NCBI RefSeq assembly: GCF_011617245.1
Contig: NZ_CP050152.1
Coordinates: 2,718,503 to 2,782,502 of the forward strand
Direction of reading: 5' to 3'
DNA: 64,000 nt
Origin: Brevibacterium atlanticum
GTDB lineage: Bacteria; Actinomycetota; Actinomycetes; Actinomycetales; Brevibacteriaceae
A program made the translations under genes and the position numbers. Shown in pieces: positions 52,224 to 61,540 of the stretch; position 1 is the stretch's first letter; each line of letters begins with the position of its first letter. The notes under the pieces were generated by a model. The model had not been told where the DNA came from. It worked only from the letters and a program-made list of their open reading frames with translations, and did no database searches.

Positions 52224-53834
52224 CTACTTCTTGCCACCTGGGAAGATTCCGCCGAATCCCTTGGGCAGGTTCGCCGGATCGAATTCCTCGTCCTTGCCCA
52301 GATCGACGCCGCCGAAGGCCGAACCGACCGGGTCCTGGGTCTTGCCCGACTTCTTGTCGGCCAGCGCCTGCGCCTCCTGCGCACGCTTGGCGGGGTTGCC
52401 CGACTGGCCGCCCTTGCGGCCCTTCTTCTTCCCCGCCGCTTTCTTCTTCCGAGCCCCGGCGCCACCAGGCATTCCGCCCATTCCGGGCATCTGCGGCATG
52501 CCGCCGCCACCGGGCATGCCGGGCATTCCGCCCCCGCGGGTCATCTGTCGCATCATCTTCTGCGCCTGCGTGAAGCGCTCCATGAGCTGGTTGACCGCGG
52601 TGACCGTGGTTCCGGCACCCTTGGCGATGCGGGCACGACGAGAGCCATTGAGGATCTTCGGGTTCGTCCGCTCGTGCGGTGTCATCGATCTCACAATCGC
52701 TTCGACCCGATCGACCTCACGCTCGTCGAAGTTCTCCAGCTGCTCCTTGTACTGGCTCATGCCGGGCATCATGCCCAGCATCTTCTTCATCGAGCCCATC
52801 TTCTTCAGGCCCGCCATCTGCGTGAGGAAGTCGTTGAGGTCGAAGTCCTCGCCGGCCTCGACCTTCTTCTTGAGCTTCTCGGTCTGCTTCTCGTCGAAGT
52901 TCTTCTCGGCCTGCTCGATGAGGGTGAGGATGTCACCCATGTCGAGGATCCGGTCGGCCATCCGGTCGGGATGGAACTGCTCGAAGTCCTGCATCGATTC
53001 GCCGGTGGAGGCGAACATGATCGGCTTGCCGGTCACCTCGGCGACCGACAGGGCCGCACCGCCGCGGGAGTCACCGTCGAGCTTAGAGAGCACGACACCG
53101 GTGAAGTCCACACCTTCGAGGAACGCCTCGGCGGTCTTCACCGCGTCCTGACCGATCATCGCGTCGATGACGAAGAGGACCTCATCGGGGTTGACCGCGG
53201 AACGGATGTCAGCGGCCTGGGCCATGAGCTCCTCGTCGATGCCGAGGCGACCGGCGGTGTCGACGATGACGACGTCGTGGAGTTTGGACTTCGCGACCTC
53301 GATCGAGTCGGTGGCGACCTGGATCGGATCGCCCACGCCGTTGCCCGGTTCCGGGGCGTAGACGACCGCACCGGCACGCTCACCGACGATCTGGAGCTGG
53401 TTGACGGCGTTGGGCCGCTGAAGGTCGGCGGCGACGAGCATCGGGCGGTGGCCCTCGGACTTCAGCCAGTGCGCGAGCTTTCCGGCCAGGGTCGTCTTAC
53501 CGGCACCCTGGAGGCCGGCGAGCATGATGACCGTCGGGGGCCGCTTGGCGAAGGTGAGCCGGCGCGTCTGCCCGCCGAGGATGGCGACGAGTTCGTCGTT
53601 GACGATCTTGACGACCTGCTGGCCGGGGTTGAGTGCGCCCGAGACCTCCTCGGACAGCGCCCGCTCGCGGATCCGCCCGGTGAAGGCTCGCACGACAGGC
53701 AGGGCGACGTCGGCGTCGAGCAGGGCGCGCCGGATCTCGCGGATGGTGGCATCGACGTCGGCTTCGGACAGTCGGCCTTTCCCGCGCAGATTCTTGAAAG
53801 TCGCGGTGAGCCTGTCGGACAGAGAATTAAACAC
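52224..53834 (-). CDS. ffh: Signal recognition particle protein Ffh
   Basis: 536-residue SRP54 GTPase that targets nascent membrane proteins. N domain (MFNSLSDRLTATFKNLRGKG), G domain with LAGLQGAGKTTLAGKLAHWL, VAADLQRPNAVNQL, VIVDTAGRLGIDEEL and SKLDGDSRGGAALS, then the Met-rich M domain from about 330 (MAGLKKMGSMKKMLGMMPGM). The C-terminal tail is Gly/Met/Pro-rich (GGGMPGMPGGGGMPQMPG) and Lys-rich. Usual neighbours rpsP downstream and amt/ftsY upstream. Confidence 0.97.
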   Translation of the reverse strand: MFNSLSDRLTATFKNLRGKGRLSEADVDATIREIRRALLDADVALPVVRAFTGRIRERALSEEVSGALNPGQQVVKIVNDELVAILGGQTRRLTFAKRPPTVIMLAGLQGAGKTTLAGKLAHWLKSEGHRPMLVAADLQRPNAVNQLQIVGERAGAVVYAPEPGNGVGDPIQVATDSIEVAKSKLHDVVIVDTAGRLGIDEELMAQAADIRSAVNPDEVLFVIDAMIGQDAVKTAEAFLEGVDFTGVVLSKLDGDSRGGAALSVAEVTGKPIMFASTGESMQDFEQFHPDRMADRILDMGDILTLIEQAEKNFDEKQTEKLKKKVEAGEDFDLNDFLTQMAGLKKMGSMKKMLGMMPGMSQYKEQLENFDEREVDRVEAIVRSMTPHERTNPKILNGSRRARIAKGAGTTVTAVNQLMERFTQAQKMMRQMTRGGGMPGMPGGGGMPQMPGMGGMPGGAGARKKKAAGKKKGRKGGQSGNPAKRAQEAQALADKKSGKTQDPVGSAFGGVDLGKDEEFDPANLPKGFGGIFPGGKK

Positions 53835-53928
53835 GAACGAGCCTTCTTCACGATGATTTGGTCGACTCTCTAGACTAGCAACTCACCCGTGCCGGGCTGA
53901 AACCAAGAGTGCTGACAATGCCCCGTGA

Positions 53929-54033
53929 ACCCTCGCCGAGGTGGCGCGAACCTGCTCGCGCACCGTCCCGTGTCCGTCAACGGCCGATCGCCTCGGCGGG
54001 GTGGTCTGCTTCCACCCTGCCGAGGCGATCAAT
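53929..54033. repeat. Cluster of CCTCGCCGAGG-type elements between amt and ffh
   Basis: Three related elements in about 100 nt of the 275-nt amt-ffh gap: ACCCTCGCCGAGGTGGC at 53929 (with the exact 13-mer at 53932-53944), GCCTCGGCGGGGTGG near 53991, and CTGCCGAGGCGATC near 54019. Nothing else is evident in this gap. Confidence 0.5.
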
Positions 54034-54109
54034 GAGCACGACGTCGCACTCTCCCCCGCTGACGCTGCCGGCGAGACCCACCGGCCGCGTCAACGGGCGT
54101 CTGTGGTGG

Positions 54110-55330
54110 TCACCGGAACGAGTAGGCCTGCTCCGCGTGTTCGAAGGTGTCGATTCCCTCGAGCTCCTCCCGCGGGTCGATCCGCAGCCCCATGGTCGAG
54201 CGCAGGACCAGGGAGATCGCGAGTGTGACGAGACCGGCGAAGACGATGGCCACGAGGCACGCGAGGACCTGTGCGATGAGGAGTTCGAAGCCGCCGCCGT
54301 AGAAGAGTCCGGCGGGCCCGTCCTCGTTCGGGAAGGCGAAGAAGCCGATCATCACGGTGCCGATGATTCCGGCCACGAGGTGGACGGCCACGACGTCGAG
54401 CGCATCATCATAGCGCAGACGGTTCTTCGCTTCGACGGCGAAGATCGCACCGGCACCTGCCGCGATGCCGATGAGGATCGCCGCATAGGGGTCGACGTTC
54501 GCACACGCCGGAGTGATCGCGACGAGGCCGGCGATCGCGCCCGAAACGCTGCCGATGCTGCTCGGTCGCGAGGCCCGCAGGCGTTCGATCATGATCCAGG
54601 TGATCATGCCGGCGGCCGGGGCGGCCAGGGTGTTGATCCAGATGAGTCCGCCCTGTTCGATCGTGGTGGCCGCACCGCCGTTGAAGCCGAACCAGCCGAA
54701 CCACAGCAGAGCGGCTCCGAGCACGGTGATCGGGATGTTGTGCGGCTTGTGCGGGGTCGAGAAGCGCGCGCGGCGACCCATGACGACGACGAGCACGAGG
54801 GCGGAGATGCCGGCATTGATGTGGACGACCGTGCCTCCGGCGAAGTCGATGGCCGGTCCGAACAGGCTGCCGATCGCACCCGATTCGCTGAGCAGTCCGT
54901 CGCCCCAGACCATGAACGCCAGGGGGCAGTACACGAGGGTCACCCACGCGGCGGAGAACACCAGCCAGGTGGAGAACTTCGCGCGGTCGGCGACCGCACC
55001 GGCGATGAGGGCGATCGCGATCATCGCGAACGTCGAACCGTAGCCGATGGAGATCAGTGAGGCCGGGTCGTTCGCGACCGAGCCGGTGAGTCCGATCTCG
55101 GACAGCGGGTTGCCGACGATTCCGGCGATCGAGTCACCGGAGCTCAGTCCGTACCCGAAGAGGACCCAGACGAGTCCGCCGACGGCCATTGCGGAGAAGA
55201 CCATCATCATCATATTGATCGCCGAGGTGATCCGTGTCATTCCTCCGTAGAAGAACGCCACTCCAGGGGTCATGAGCAGCACCAACCCCGCGGCGACCAT
55301 CATCCATACATTCACTGCATCGAGTTCCAT
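54110..55330 (-). CDS. amt: Ammonium transporter
   Basis: 406-residue Amt/MEP/Rh channel with about 11 membrane helices. The Asp of the ammonium site is in AIDFAGGTVVHINAGI and the twin pore histidines are in VVHINAG and VAVHLVAGIIGT. MTPGVAFFYGGM at the N-terminus is typical. Usually glnK and glnD follow amt in actinobacteria; none is present here. A GlnR-type box lies 67-104 nt upstream. Confidence 0.95.
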   Translation of the reverse strand: MELDAVNVWMMVAAGLVLLMTPGVAFFYGGMTRITSAINMMMMVFSAMAVGGLVWVLFGYGLSSGDSIAGIVGNPLSEIGLTGSVANDPASLISIGYGSTFAMIAIALIAGAVADRAKFSTWLVFSAAWVTLVYCPLAFMVWGDGLLSESGAIGSLFGPAIDFAGGTVVHINAGISALVLVVVMGRRARFSTPHKPHNIPITVLGAALLWFGWFGFNGGAATTIEQGGLIWINTLAAPAAGMITWIMIERLRASRPSSIGSVSGAIAGLVAITPACANVDPYAAILIGIAAGAGAIFAVEAKNRLRYDDALDVVAVHLVAGIIGTVMIGFFAFPNEDGPAGLFYGGGFELLIAQVLACLVAIVFAGLVTLAISLVLRSTMGLRIDPREELEGIDTFEHAEQAYSFR

Positions 55331-55396
55331 GTCGTCTCTTTCGTGTCTCGGCCGGTTCCGAATCGAACCGGGCAGACACAGTCTCCATGACCCATG

Positions 55397-55434
55397 TCAC
55401 AGTGATGAGTCGGAAATGTTTCCGCAATGTGACG
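55397..55434 (-). promoter_or_regulatory. GlnR-type binding box upstream of amt
   Basis: On the minus strand GTCAC-N6-GAAAC-N6-GACTC-N6-GTGAC, four 5-mers at an exact 11-nt period. The first pair matches the actinobacterial GlnR consensus (gTnAC-N6-GaAAC) fully; the second pair is weaker. Position before an ammonium transporter supports nitrogen control by GlnR. Confidence 0.7.
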
Positions 55435-55436
55435 AG

Positions 55437-55475
55437 CCTGGTCTCACCCTGCGAATCTGCAGGTGAGGCCAGGCT
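55437..55475 (-). terminator. Terminator-like hairpin after ftsY
   Basis: GCCTGG-T-CTCACC-C-TGC pairs with GCA-G-GTGAG-G-CCAGGC (two mismatches in about 17 bp), 66 nt after the ftsY stop and directly before the GlnR box, separating ftsY from amt. Confidence 0.6.
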
Positions 55476-55540
55476 CGAAGAATGCGCGCGCGCAGTCGCG
55501 CGACAGCGCCGTCAGCGAAACTGAGCGGTCAATCGGGACA

Positions 55541-56683
55541 TCAGTCGAGCAGGGCGTCGACGAAGCCTTCGGCGGTGAAGGGGGCGAGATCGTCCGCGCC
55601 CTCCCCCAAACCGATGAGTTTGACGGGGACGCCCAGCTCACGCTGGACCGCGACGACGATGCCGCCCTTCGCGGTGCCGTCGAGCTTGGTCAGCACGATG
55701 CCGGTGATGTCGACCGCCTCGGCGAAGACCTTCGCCTGCTGCATGCCGTTCTGTCCGGTGGTCGCGTCGAGGACGAGGAGGACCTCGTCGATGTCGTGGC
55801 CCTCGCCGAGCGGGCGGGTGGCCACACGCTTGACCTTGCCGAGTTCGTCCATGAGCCCGCGCTTGTTCTGCAGCCGCCCGGCGGTGTCGATGAGGACGAC
55901 ATCGGCGCCGTCCTGCTGTCCCTTCTCGACGGCCGAATACGCCACCGAGGCGGGGTCGGCGCCCTCTTCCTTCCGCACGGTCTCAACACCTACCCGCTCA
56001 CCCCAGGTCGCCAGCTGTTCGGCGGCGGCGGCACGGAAGGTGTCCGCAGCACCCAGCAGCACGGTCTTGTCCTCGGCGACGAGCACGCGGGCGATCTTGC
56101 CCACTGTCGTCGTCTTGCCGGCGCCGTTGACGCCGACGACGAGGATGACGGCCGGATCGCCGCCTGTCGCCTGGTTCGCCAGAGACCGGTCCATGGTGGG
56201 GTCGACGAGTGTGATGAGCTCCTCACGGAGCAGTCCGCGCACCTCCTCGGGGTCGCGGGTGCCGAGGACTTTGACGCGTTCGCGCAGTCGGTCGACGAGT
56301 TCGGTGGTCGGTTCGACTCCGACGTCGGCGAGGATGAGGGTGTCCTCGATCTCTTCCCAGGTCGATTCGTCGAGGTTGTCCCGCGACAGGAGGTTGAGCA
56401 GCCCGCGTCCGAGCCCGGTGTTCGACTTCGCGAGCCTCTCCCGCAGGCGCACCAGCCGACCGGCCGGCTCCGTGGGAACCTCGGAACCGCGCGCTTCGGC
56501 CTTCTCCTTCTCGACCGCCTCGGCGATCTCGTCGGCACTGAGCTCGCCGGTGACGTCGGCATCGATGGTGCGCTCGTCGCGCAGCCCTTTCCTCTTTCCG
56601 CTGACGCGCAGGCTGATGCCCAGCGCGACGACGAGAATGAAGACGATGGCCAAGACGATGAGTAAGATGATCGGCTGATCCAT
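55541..56683 (-). CDS. ftsY: Signal recognition particle receptor FtsY
   Basis: 380 residues. The N-terminus has a membrane helix (IILLIVLAIVFILVVALGIS), as in actinobacterial FtsY, then a short charged A region, the N domain and the G domain: VGVNGAGKTTTVGKIARVLV, ADTFRAAAAEQLATW, VLIDTAGRLQNKRGLMDEL, LTKLDGTAKGGIVVAV and GLGEGADDLAPF. Receptor for the Ffh-ribosome complex. smc lies upstream across a small gene. Confidence 0.96.
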   Translation of the reverse strand: MDQPIILLIVLAIVFILVVALGISLRVSGKRKGLRDERTIDADVTGELSADEIAEAVEKEKAEARGSEVPTEPAGRLVRLRERLAKSNTGLGRGLLNLLSRDNLDESTWEEIEDTLILADVGVEPTTELVDRLRERVKVLGTRDPEEVRGLLREELITLVDPTMDRSLANQATGGDPAVILVVGVNGAGKTTTVGKIARVLVAEDKTVLLGAADTFRAAAAEQLATWGERVGVETVRKEEGADPASVAYSAVEKGQQDGADVVLIDTAGRLQNKRGLMDELGKVKRVATRPLGEGHDIDEVLLVLDATTGQNGMQQAKVFAEAVDITGIVLTKLDGTAKGGIVVAVQRELGVPVKLIGLGEGADDLAPFTAEGFVDALLD

Positions 56684-56858
56684 GGTTCTTCCGTCCTCCT
56701 TTGAGCACCCGCGGGAGAGCCCACGGCACTCGAATTCCCGGTTCTCACCGGGCTGGTGTCAACTGTCGGTTCGCACTCGGTGCGTGCCCCGGAATCGGTC
56801 GGCGCAGCTCCCGTCGCGGTCGGCCCGGGTCATGCTGGGCCGCGGTGGTCTCTGCAGG

Positions 56859-57260
56859 TCAGGAGCCTCGGCTGCCGAAGAGCAGGCCGGCGGTGGTCCT
56901 CCACCCGGTTCCCGACTCGGGGATCTTCCAATGGCGTGTGCGCGGCCGCACGGTGATGAGCGAAGGAGCCGCATGCCGCCTGGGCTGCGGCCTGAGCACA
57001 TACGAATGGTCGCGGATCGCGGTCACGGCGGCCTGTTCGCGGGTCGCCAGGTGCGAGGTTCCGTCGTCGTGGCCGAAGAATTCGTGGACTTCGTCATCGT
57101 AGCCGGTCCATTCCGCGGGCAGGCGGAACCGCTGCACATCCGAGGAGTAGCGCAGGCGCCCTTCGGCACGCAGGCCGGGCAGGGCGACGAGGAGGACGAC
57201 GAAGAGCGCCAGGGCGAACGAGATCGCGAGTCCGACGATGACGACCAGTACTGCATTCAT
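56859..57260 (-). CDS. Membrane-anchored hypothetical protein
   Basis: 133 residues: one N-terminal hydrophobic helix (AVLVVIVGLAISFALALFVV, then LLVALPGL) and a soluble basic and aromatic remainder with SSDVQRFRLPAEWTGYDDEV and RDHSYVLRPQPRRHAAPSLI. No recognised domain. Lies between smc and ftsY on the same strand; real-gene status is supported by the clean signal-anchor and lack of competing frames. Confidence 0.6.
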   Translation of the reverse strand: MNAVLVVIVGLAISFALALFVVLLVALPGLRAEGRLRYSSDVQRFRLPAEWTGYDDEVHEFFGHDDGTSHLATREQAAVTAIRDHSYVLRPQPRRHAAPSLITVRPRTRHWKIPESGTGWRTTAGLLFGSRGS

Positions 57261-57478
57261 GCCCTCGAGCCACCTCGCAGATCAGCAGCCTCGGCCATGG
57301 ACGTCTCGCTCCTCACGTTCTTCGAATACCTGTCTTCCGAGCCAAGTCTATAGTCCCAGCAGACGACAATTGTGTTCCGGCCCCGCATGGCACTTGGAGA
57401 ATTCCCTGAGATCCTCCTGGGCATCACTGACAAACCGGCCTGTGACCACGGCCGACCCTGCGATCGCCGACCCCGAGC

Positions 57479-60400
57479 TCAGGGGATACGCTGCGATATG
57501 ACTTTCGACACCCCGTCGCCGTGCATCGTCACGCCGTAGAGCGCATCGGCGATCTCCATCGTCCGCTTCTGGTGGGTGATGACGATGAGCTGCGAAGAGT
57601 CCTGCAGCTCTTCGAACACGGTGAGCAGCCGTGAGAGGTTGAGGTCGTCGAGTGCGGCTTCGACCTCGTCCATGACGTAGAACGGACTCGGCCGGGCCTT
57701 GAAGATCGCCACGAGCATGGCCACGGCGACCAGCGAGCGTTCCCCGCCTGAGAGCAGCGACAGCCGCTTGACCTTCTTGCCCGCGGGCCGGGCGTGGACG
57801 TCGACTCCGGTGGTGAGCATGTCGTCGGGATCGGTCAGGCTCAGTGCGCCCTCGCCGCCGGGGAAGAGCCGGGAGAAGATGTCCTCGAACTCGCGGGCCG
57901 TGTCGGCATAGGCCTCCGCGAAGACGCGTTGGACGTGCCGGTCGACTTCCTCGACGAGCTGCATGAGGTCCTTGCGCGAAGCCTCGATGTCCGCGATCTG
58001 CTTCTCGAGGAACTGATGCCGCTCCTTCAGCGCCTCGTATTCCTCGAGGGCGAGCGGATTGACCGTGCCGATGCGCTTGAGCGAGGCCGCTGCCTGCTTC
58101 TGCCGCTTCTCGACCTCGGCCCGCACATACGGCCGGTCCTCCACGCCGTCCTCGAAGGAGGGCACGGACAGGTGCGGCCCGAACTCGTCGATGAGTCGCT
58201 CGATGCCGAGGCCCGTCTCCTCCTCCGACCGGTGCGCGATCTCCTCGAGTTTGAGACGGAACCGCTCCTTAGCCAGTTCCGCCTCGGCGGCGGCGTCTTT
58301 GAGCTTCTGCAGTTCGGTCCTGGTCTGGCCCAGTTCCTCGCCGAGGCGGCTCTTCTCCTCGCGCAGACCGCCGCGTTCGTCGACGAGGACCTGAATGGCT
58401 TCGCCGAGTTCGGCGACCGTGTCCGTGGCGAGCGCGGCCGCGTCGGCCGCGGTCTCGGCGATGAGCAGTGCCTGAGCGGCCGCGCGCTTCTTCTTCGCGA
58501 TCGTACGCTGTGTCTGTTCCCTGGCGGCCTCTTCGGCTTTCGCCGCCCGCAGCAGGGATTCGACCCGGTCGCCCAAGAACCGCGCCCGGTCGGCCGCGGA
58601 TCTGTGATTGATGCGTGCTTCGACGAGGTCTTCGGAGGACTGGGAGACGTCGGCGCTGAGTTCGTCCCGCCGGGTGGTGTCGACGACCTCGTCGACCTCA
58701 GCGGCTCCCGCGAGCGCCGCCTGCGCGGCCTCGGCTTCGCGGCGGGCGGCGTCGAGGCGCGAGTTGAGCTCCGCATCGTTCTCCTCCGCTCGCTGCAGCC
58801 GCGTGCGAGCGACGCCGATCTCCCCGGTGATGCGGGAGACCTCTTCGGCGGCGGCCATGATCTTCGCATCCGAGGAGTGCAGCGCATCGAGCGCCGCGGC
58901 CGAATCCTGACGGGCGGTCCGCAGCCGGGGTTCGAGCTCGGCGAGATCGGCGTCGATGCTCACGGTGCGCTCTTCGAGTTCGGTGATCGTCGCCTGCGTG
59001 TCCTCGAGGGCGGTCTGGGAGGCCAGGCGAGTACCCGAGGCGGTGCGGGAGCGGCTGATGCGGGTGGCCGAGAGCACCTCTCCGTGCGCGGTGACGGCGG
59101 TGAGGTCGGGGCGGGCGGTCGTCAGGGCGACCCCGGTGCGGGCGTCGGGGACGCAGACCACGGCGTGGAGGGACTCATCGAGCAGCGTCTGCAGTTCGGG
59201 GACGTCGCTGCTGACGCAGTCCCGCAGCCAGGTCAGCGCTCCCGTCTCGGCATCGGTGCCGGGCAGGTTCGCGAGATCGGGAAGCGCGGCAGGGCCGTCG
59301 CCGCCCTTGCCACCTGCGGAGCGTGTGCTGACGACGTTCGCCCCGGAGGGCACGGTCAGGGACACGTTCGTATCCTCGCCGAGGTGGTCGAGCACGGCCA
59401 GTGCGACGTCGGGGTTGTCGACGATGACACCGGAGACGGTGGTTGAGAGAGCCGCTGCCGCGGCCATCTCGTAGCCGGTGGTCACGCTCAGGCGTTCGGT
59501 CACGGCCGTGCCGACCCCGGGCAGGTCGGCGTTGACGATCGCTTCGAGGTCGGCTTCGAGCGCCGTGCCCAGGGCAAGGGCTTCCGCACGTGCCTTGGCC
59601 GAGGACAGTTCGGAGGACGTCTGGCGTTTGCGCTCCTGCAGCTGTGTCCGTTCGGCCTCGAGCCTCTCCAGCGCCTCCTGGGCTGATTCGTAGGCGGAGT
59701 CGAGTTCGGTCTCTCCTGCTTCGACGTCTTCGACCCCGGTCTCTGCGGCCTCGAGTTCGGCGCTGCGGGCGGTGATGCGGGCAGTGACGGTCTCGATCTC
59801 GGTCCGGTTGGCTTCGATGCGGGAGGTGAGATCCGTGATGCGCTCTTCGGCCTGCGTCTGCTTCGACACCAGCGCCGACCGGTTCTTCACCGCCTCGGTG
59901 ATGGCGATCTGCGCGGCCTTGACCTCGTCCTCGGCCTGGCGCAGGGCCCGGGTGAGCTCTTCCTTCCGTTTCTGGCTGGCTTCGAGGGCGGTCGTCGTCT
60001 CGGTCACGGCCGCCTCGGCGTCGGTGAGCTCGGAGCGGAAGCGTTCGGCCTGGGCCCGCAGCTCATCGGGGGACTTCGATTCGCGCCTGCCCAGACTCGT
60101 GACCTCGCTGAGCAGGTGGGAGCGCTTGTCCTCGGCGCGCTGGCTCAGCCCCTGCGCGCGCACGATCTGCGTCTGTGTGCGTGATTCGGCGGTCCGCTGG
60201 GCTTCGAGTTCGCTGTCGAGACCCGACAGGCGGGTCTCGATCTCGGTCAGCCGCGCCTCGGTTCGGGTGCGACGGTGGTCGAGGTCCAAGATGCGGTCGC
60301 TGTGGTCCTCGCCCTCGGTCGATGAGGCGAGCGAGGACTGCATCCGTACGGCATCGTCGGCGAGCAGGCGGGCGGTGGCATCGCGCAGGGTGGCTTGGAC

Positions 60401-61051
60401 GGTGGCGGCCTTCGCCGCGGCTTCGGCCTGCCGACCCAAGGGTCCGAGCTGCCGGTTGAGTTCGCTGCGCAGGTCGGTGAGTCGGTCGAGGTTCGTCTGC
60501 AGACCGGTGAGTTTGCGCACCGCTTTGTCCTTGCGGCGGCGGTGTTTGAGGACGCCGGCGGCCTCCTCGATGAAGCTGCGACGTTCGAGCGGGTCGGCGT
60601 GGAGGATCGCGTCGAGGCGGCCCTGCCCGACGATGACGTGCATCTCCTTGCCCAGGCCGGAGTCGTTGAGCAGCTCCTGGATGTCGAGCAGGCGGGCCGG
60701 TGCCCCGTTGACGGCGTATTCGGAACCCCCGGTGCGGAACAGGGTCCGCGAGATCGTCACCTCGGTGTAGTCGACGGGGATGGCTCCGTCGCTGTTGTCG
60801 ATGGTCAGGGTCACCTCGGCGCGGCCCAATGCCTGCCGCTTCGAGGTTCCGGCGAAGATGACGTCGTCCATCTTCCCGCCGCGCAGGTTCTTCGCCCCCT
60901 GCTCCCCCATCACCCAGGACAGCGCGTCGACGACATTGGACTTGCCCGATCCGTTGGGTCCGACGACGCAGGTGATCCCCGGCTCGAACTTGAGAGTCGT
61001 GGCCGAGGCGAAGGACTTGAATCCACGCAGGGTCAGGCTTTTGAGATGCAT
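57479..61051 (-). CDS. smc: Chromosome segregation protein SMC
   Basis: 1190-residue SMC condensin. Walker A CVVGPNGSGKSNVVDALSWV at about 32-51; two long coiled-coil arms; hinge domain at about 500-660 (LPGVGTAVTERLSVTTGYEM); ABC signature LSGGERSLVAVAML and Walker B FYVMDEVEAALDDLN at the C-terminus. The start was set at 61051 (MHLKSLTLRGFKSFASATTL). The hinge has an exact copy of CTCGCCGAGGTGG (59375-59387, coding DHLGED). rnc and mutM, often upstream, are absent here. Confidence 0.96.
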   Translation of the reverse strand: MHLKSLTLRGFKSFASATTLKFEPGITCVVGPNGSGKSNVVDALSWVMGEQGAKNLRGGKMDDVIFAGTSKRQALGRAEVTLTIDNSDGAIPVDYTEVTISRTLFRTGGSEYAVNGAPARLLDIQELLNDSGLGKEMHVIVGQGRLDAILHADPLERRSFIEEAAGVLKHRRRKDKAVRKLTGLQTNLDRLTDLRSELNRQLGPLGRQAEAAAKAATVQATLRDATARLLADDAVRMQSSLASSTEGEDHSDRILDLDHRRTRTEARLTEIETRLSGLDSELEAQRTAESRTQTQIVRAQGLSQRAEDKRSHLLSEVTSLGRRESKSPDELRAQAERFRSELTDAEAAVTETTTALEASQKRKEELTRALRQAEDEVKAAQIAITEAVKNRSALVSKQTQAEERITDLTSRIEANRTEIETVTARITARSAELEAAETGVEDVEAGETELDSAYESAQEALERLEAERTQLQERKRQTSSELSSAKARAEALALGTALEADLEAIVNADLPGVGTAVTERLSVTTGYEMAAAAALSTTVSGVIVDNPDVALAVLDHLGEDTNVSLTVPSGANVVSTRSAGGKGGDGPAALPDLANLPGTDAETGALTWLRDCVSSDVPELQTLLDESLHAVVCVPDARTGVALTTARPDLTAVTAHGEVLSATRISRSRTASGTRLASQTALEDTQATITELEERTVSIDADLAELEPRLRTARQDSAAALDALHSSDAKIMAAAEEVSRITGEIGVARTRLQRAEENDAELNSRLDAARREAEAAQAALAGAAEVDEVVDTTRRDELSADVSQSSEDLVEARINHRSAADRARFLGDRVESLLRAAKAEEAAREQTQRTIAKKKRAAAQALLIAETAADAAALATDTVAELGEAIQVLVDERGGLREEKSRLGEELGQTRTELQKLKDAAAEAELAKERFRLKLEEIAHRSEEETGLGIERLIDEFGPHLSVPSFEDGVEDRPYVRAEVEKRQKQAAASLKRIGTVNPLALEEYEALKERHQFLEKQIADIEASRKDLMQLVEEVDRHVQRVFAEAYADTAREFEDIFSRLFPGGEGALSLTDPDDMLTTGVDVHARPAGKKVKRLSLLSGGERSLVAVAMLVAIFKARPSPFYVMDEVEAALDDLNLSRLLTVFEELQDSSQLIVITHQKRTMEIADALYGVTMHGDGVSKVISQRIP

Positions 61052-61187
61052 CGTGGAACCCAGCATATCCGTCCCGTCCGCAGAATCCGGGCTCTCGGGC
61101 GGCCGGAATCCCAGAATCACGGCAGAATTCTGCGAACTCCCTGAAATTTTGGTAAGCTAGCTCTTCGTGCGTGGGAAACTGCGCTGG

Positions 61188-61260
61188 TCCTCCGTAGCTC
61201 AGTTGGCAGAGCATTCGACTGTTAATCGAAGGGTCGCTGGTTCGAGCCCAGCCGGGGGAG
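61188..61260 (+). tRNA. tRNA-Asn (anticodon GTT)
   Basis: 73-nt cloverleaf: acceptor TCCTCCG pairs with CGGGGGA, D-arm TAGCTCAGTTGGCAGAGC, anticodon stem TTCGA/TCGAA with loop CTGTTAA (GTT at 61221-61223), T-arm GCTGG-TTCGAGC-CCAGC, discriminator G. No CCA encoded. Followed by a hairpin. Confidence 0.95.
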
Positions 61261-61265
61261 CTGGA

Positions 61266-61295
61266 AGAGGCCCTGTCGCACGCGGCAGGGCCTCT
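61266..61295 (+). terminator. Terminator of tRNA-Asn
   Basis: AGAGGCCCTG pairs with CAGGGCCTCT around TCGCACGCGG, six nucleotides after the tRNA. Confidence 0.7.
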
Positions 61296-61347
61296 GACCT
61301 GTCACCGCATCTCTACGGCGGTGAAGCACAGCTGAGGCGCCGAAATC

Positions 61348-61373
61348 ATGCGGGTGAGTCGAAATTCCCGCAT
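61348..61373. promoter_or_regulatory. Inverted repeat in the BCCT upstream region
   Basis: ATGCGGG-N12-CCCGCAT, 7-bp perfect arms, 168 nt before the transporter start. It may be an operator or part of the leader; the remaining leader from 61296 to 61540 shows nothing else clear. Confidence 0.4.
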
Positions 61374-61540
61374 TCTTCGCCCATCATCTGCCAAGATCGT
61401 GGGTGAGAGGCGTTCGAGTGCAGTCTGCTCGGACCGTTTCGGCAGCCAGTCCGATGCCGTCCACCCAAGGAAGGAATGCCGAGGAGGAGGTCCACCCTCG
61501 TCTCAGTCATGAGGAACGACTCCGTTCGGCAAGTTCGAGT

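Noticed and set aside
57794-59446. A 550-codon plus-strand frame antisense to smc
   Set aside because: Gly/Leu/Glu-rich shadow of the coiled-coil codons; no ribosome site or homology.
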